A DNA stretch of 64,000 bases from Loxodes magnus (Eukaryota > Ciliophora > Karyorelictea > Loxodida > Loxodidae). The position numbers and the translations under genes were made by a program. Location of the stretch: assembly GCA_946699065.1 (NCBI GenBank), contig CAMPDV010000046.1, positions 558,001-622,000 of the forward strand, given 5' to 3'. This document shows positions 63,781-64,000 of this stretch, in pieces. The notes under the pieces are model-generated. The model had not been told where the DNA came from, did no database searches, and saw only the letters and a program-made list of their open reading frames with translations. How positions within the stretch are numbered: the stretch's first letter is position 1; the number at the start of each line of letters is the position of its first letter.

Positions 63781-64000
63781 AGCTAGTAAAATATTAGAAG
63801 AAAATACTTGATATTAATTAAGTTAGGTAAATTACTAATCTTATATATTAAAAAATCATTTAATTAATTAAATCTAATTGAAAATCTTATCAACCTAAAT
63901 CAATTGAAATTATTCCCAGTTATTATGCATGCAAAAAGAAATTTTTGTATATTATTTAATACTTTGCTGTAACTCCAGGAAGTAATCATTTTTCAATTGC
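63781..64000. other. Intergenic to window end
   Basis: 220 bp of AT-rich sequence with no supported feature. Confidence 0.5.

Overview
The window reads as ciliate nuclear DNA with a non-standard genetic code. Under the standard code no long gene exists. With TAA and TAG read as Gln and TGA read as Trp inside genes but as stop at their ends, about thirty genes appear, several of them 700-2400 codons long. Conserved Trp positions fall on in-frame TGA in a ubiquitin protease, a Yip1-domain protein, a K+ channel and a PEX11-like protein, and every gene end I could place is TGA. This matches the ambiguous code described for karyorelict ciliates (Loxodes and relatives). I infer a karyorelict rather than a heterotrich, and cannot tell macronucleus from micronucleus. 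Introns are tiny: fourteen well-supported ones are 16-22 nt, all begin GTA and end AG. Because only TGA stops, chance open frames of about 100 codons are common, so short ORFs are scored low.

Layout. 1-4.8 kb: a secreted Glu/Arg-rich protein, a possible small membrane protein and an ARL3-type GTPase (all +). 4.8-10.6 kb: a ubiquitin-specific protease and a 918-residue coiled-coil protein (both -, 90 bp apart). 10.8-16.7 kb: a small ORF (+), a degenerate histidine-kinase-like protein (-), succinate dehydrogenase iron-sulfur subunit (-), an Asterix/PAT-complex protein (+) and a YIPF6-like protein (-). 17.1-23.9 kb: two tandem members of an unrecognised paralog family (-). 23.9-28.1 kb: gene-poor, with one weak BAP31-like candidate. 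28.1-35.4 kb: an intronless 2432-residue secreted or surface protein (+). 35.8-39.5 kb: tubulin cofactor B, a small ORF, an HscB-type J-protein and a JHY-like protein. 40.3-43.5 kb: an intronless CHAT plus NB-ARC NTPase (+). 45.2-48.8 kb: a second JHY-like gene, an uncharacterised + ORF, a TPR protein and a DHHC acyltransferase. 49.4-51.8 kb: a third paralog of the 17-24 kb family, on the + strand. 52.7-57.3 kb: a coiled-coil protein and a six-segment K+ channel (-). 58.6-63.8 kb: a one-TM coiled-coil protein (+), PEX11-like (-) and a protein with CTF-x-P-type motifs and an EF-hand-like region (+).

There is no sign of a metabolic operon or a mobile element. Genes are closely packed on both strands, as independent eukaryotic units. 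Loose themes are cilia and microtubules (ARL3, TBCB, two JHY-like genes, the CTF-x-P protein), the secretory pathway (YIPF6, Asterix, DHHC) and mitochondrial iron-sulfur proteins (HscB and SDHB). The most unusual items are the three-member family with an intron kept at the same place in front of an N-(F/Y)-D-G-(I/V)-S motif, and the NLR-like CHAT/NB-ARC gene. All translations were done by hand from the sequence, so gene ends and introns marked uncertain need transcript data.
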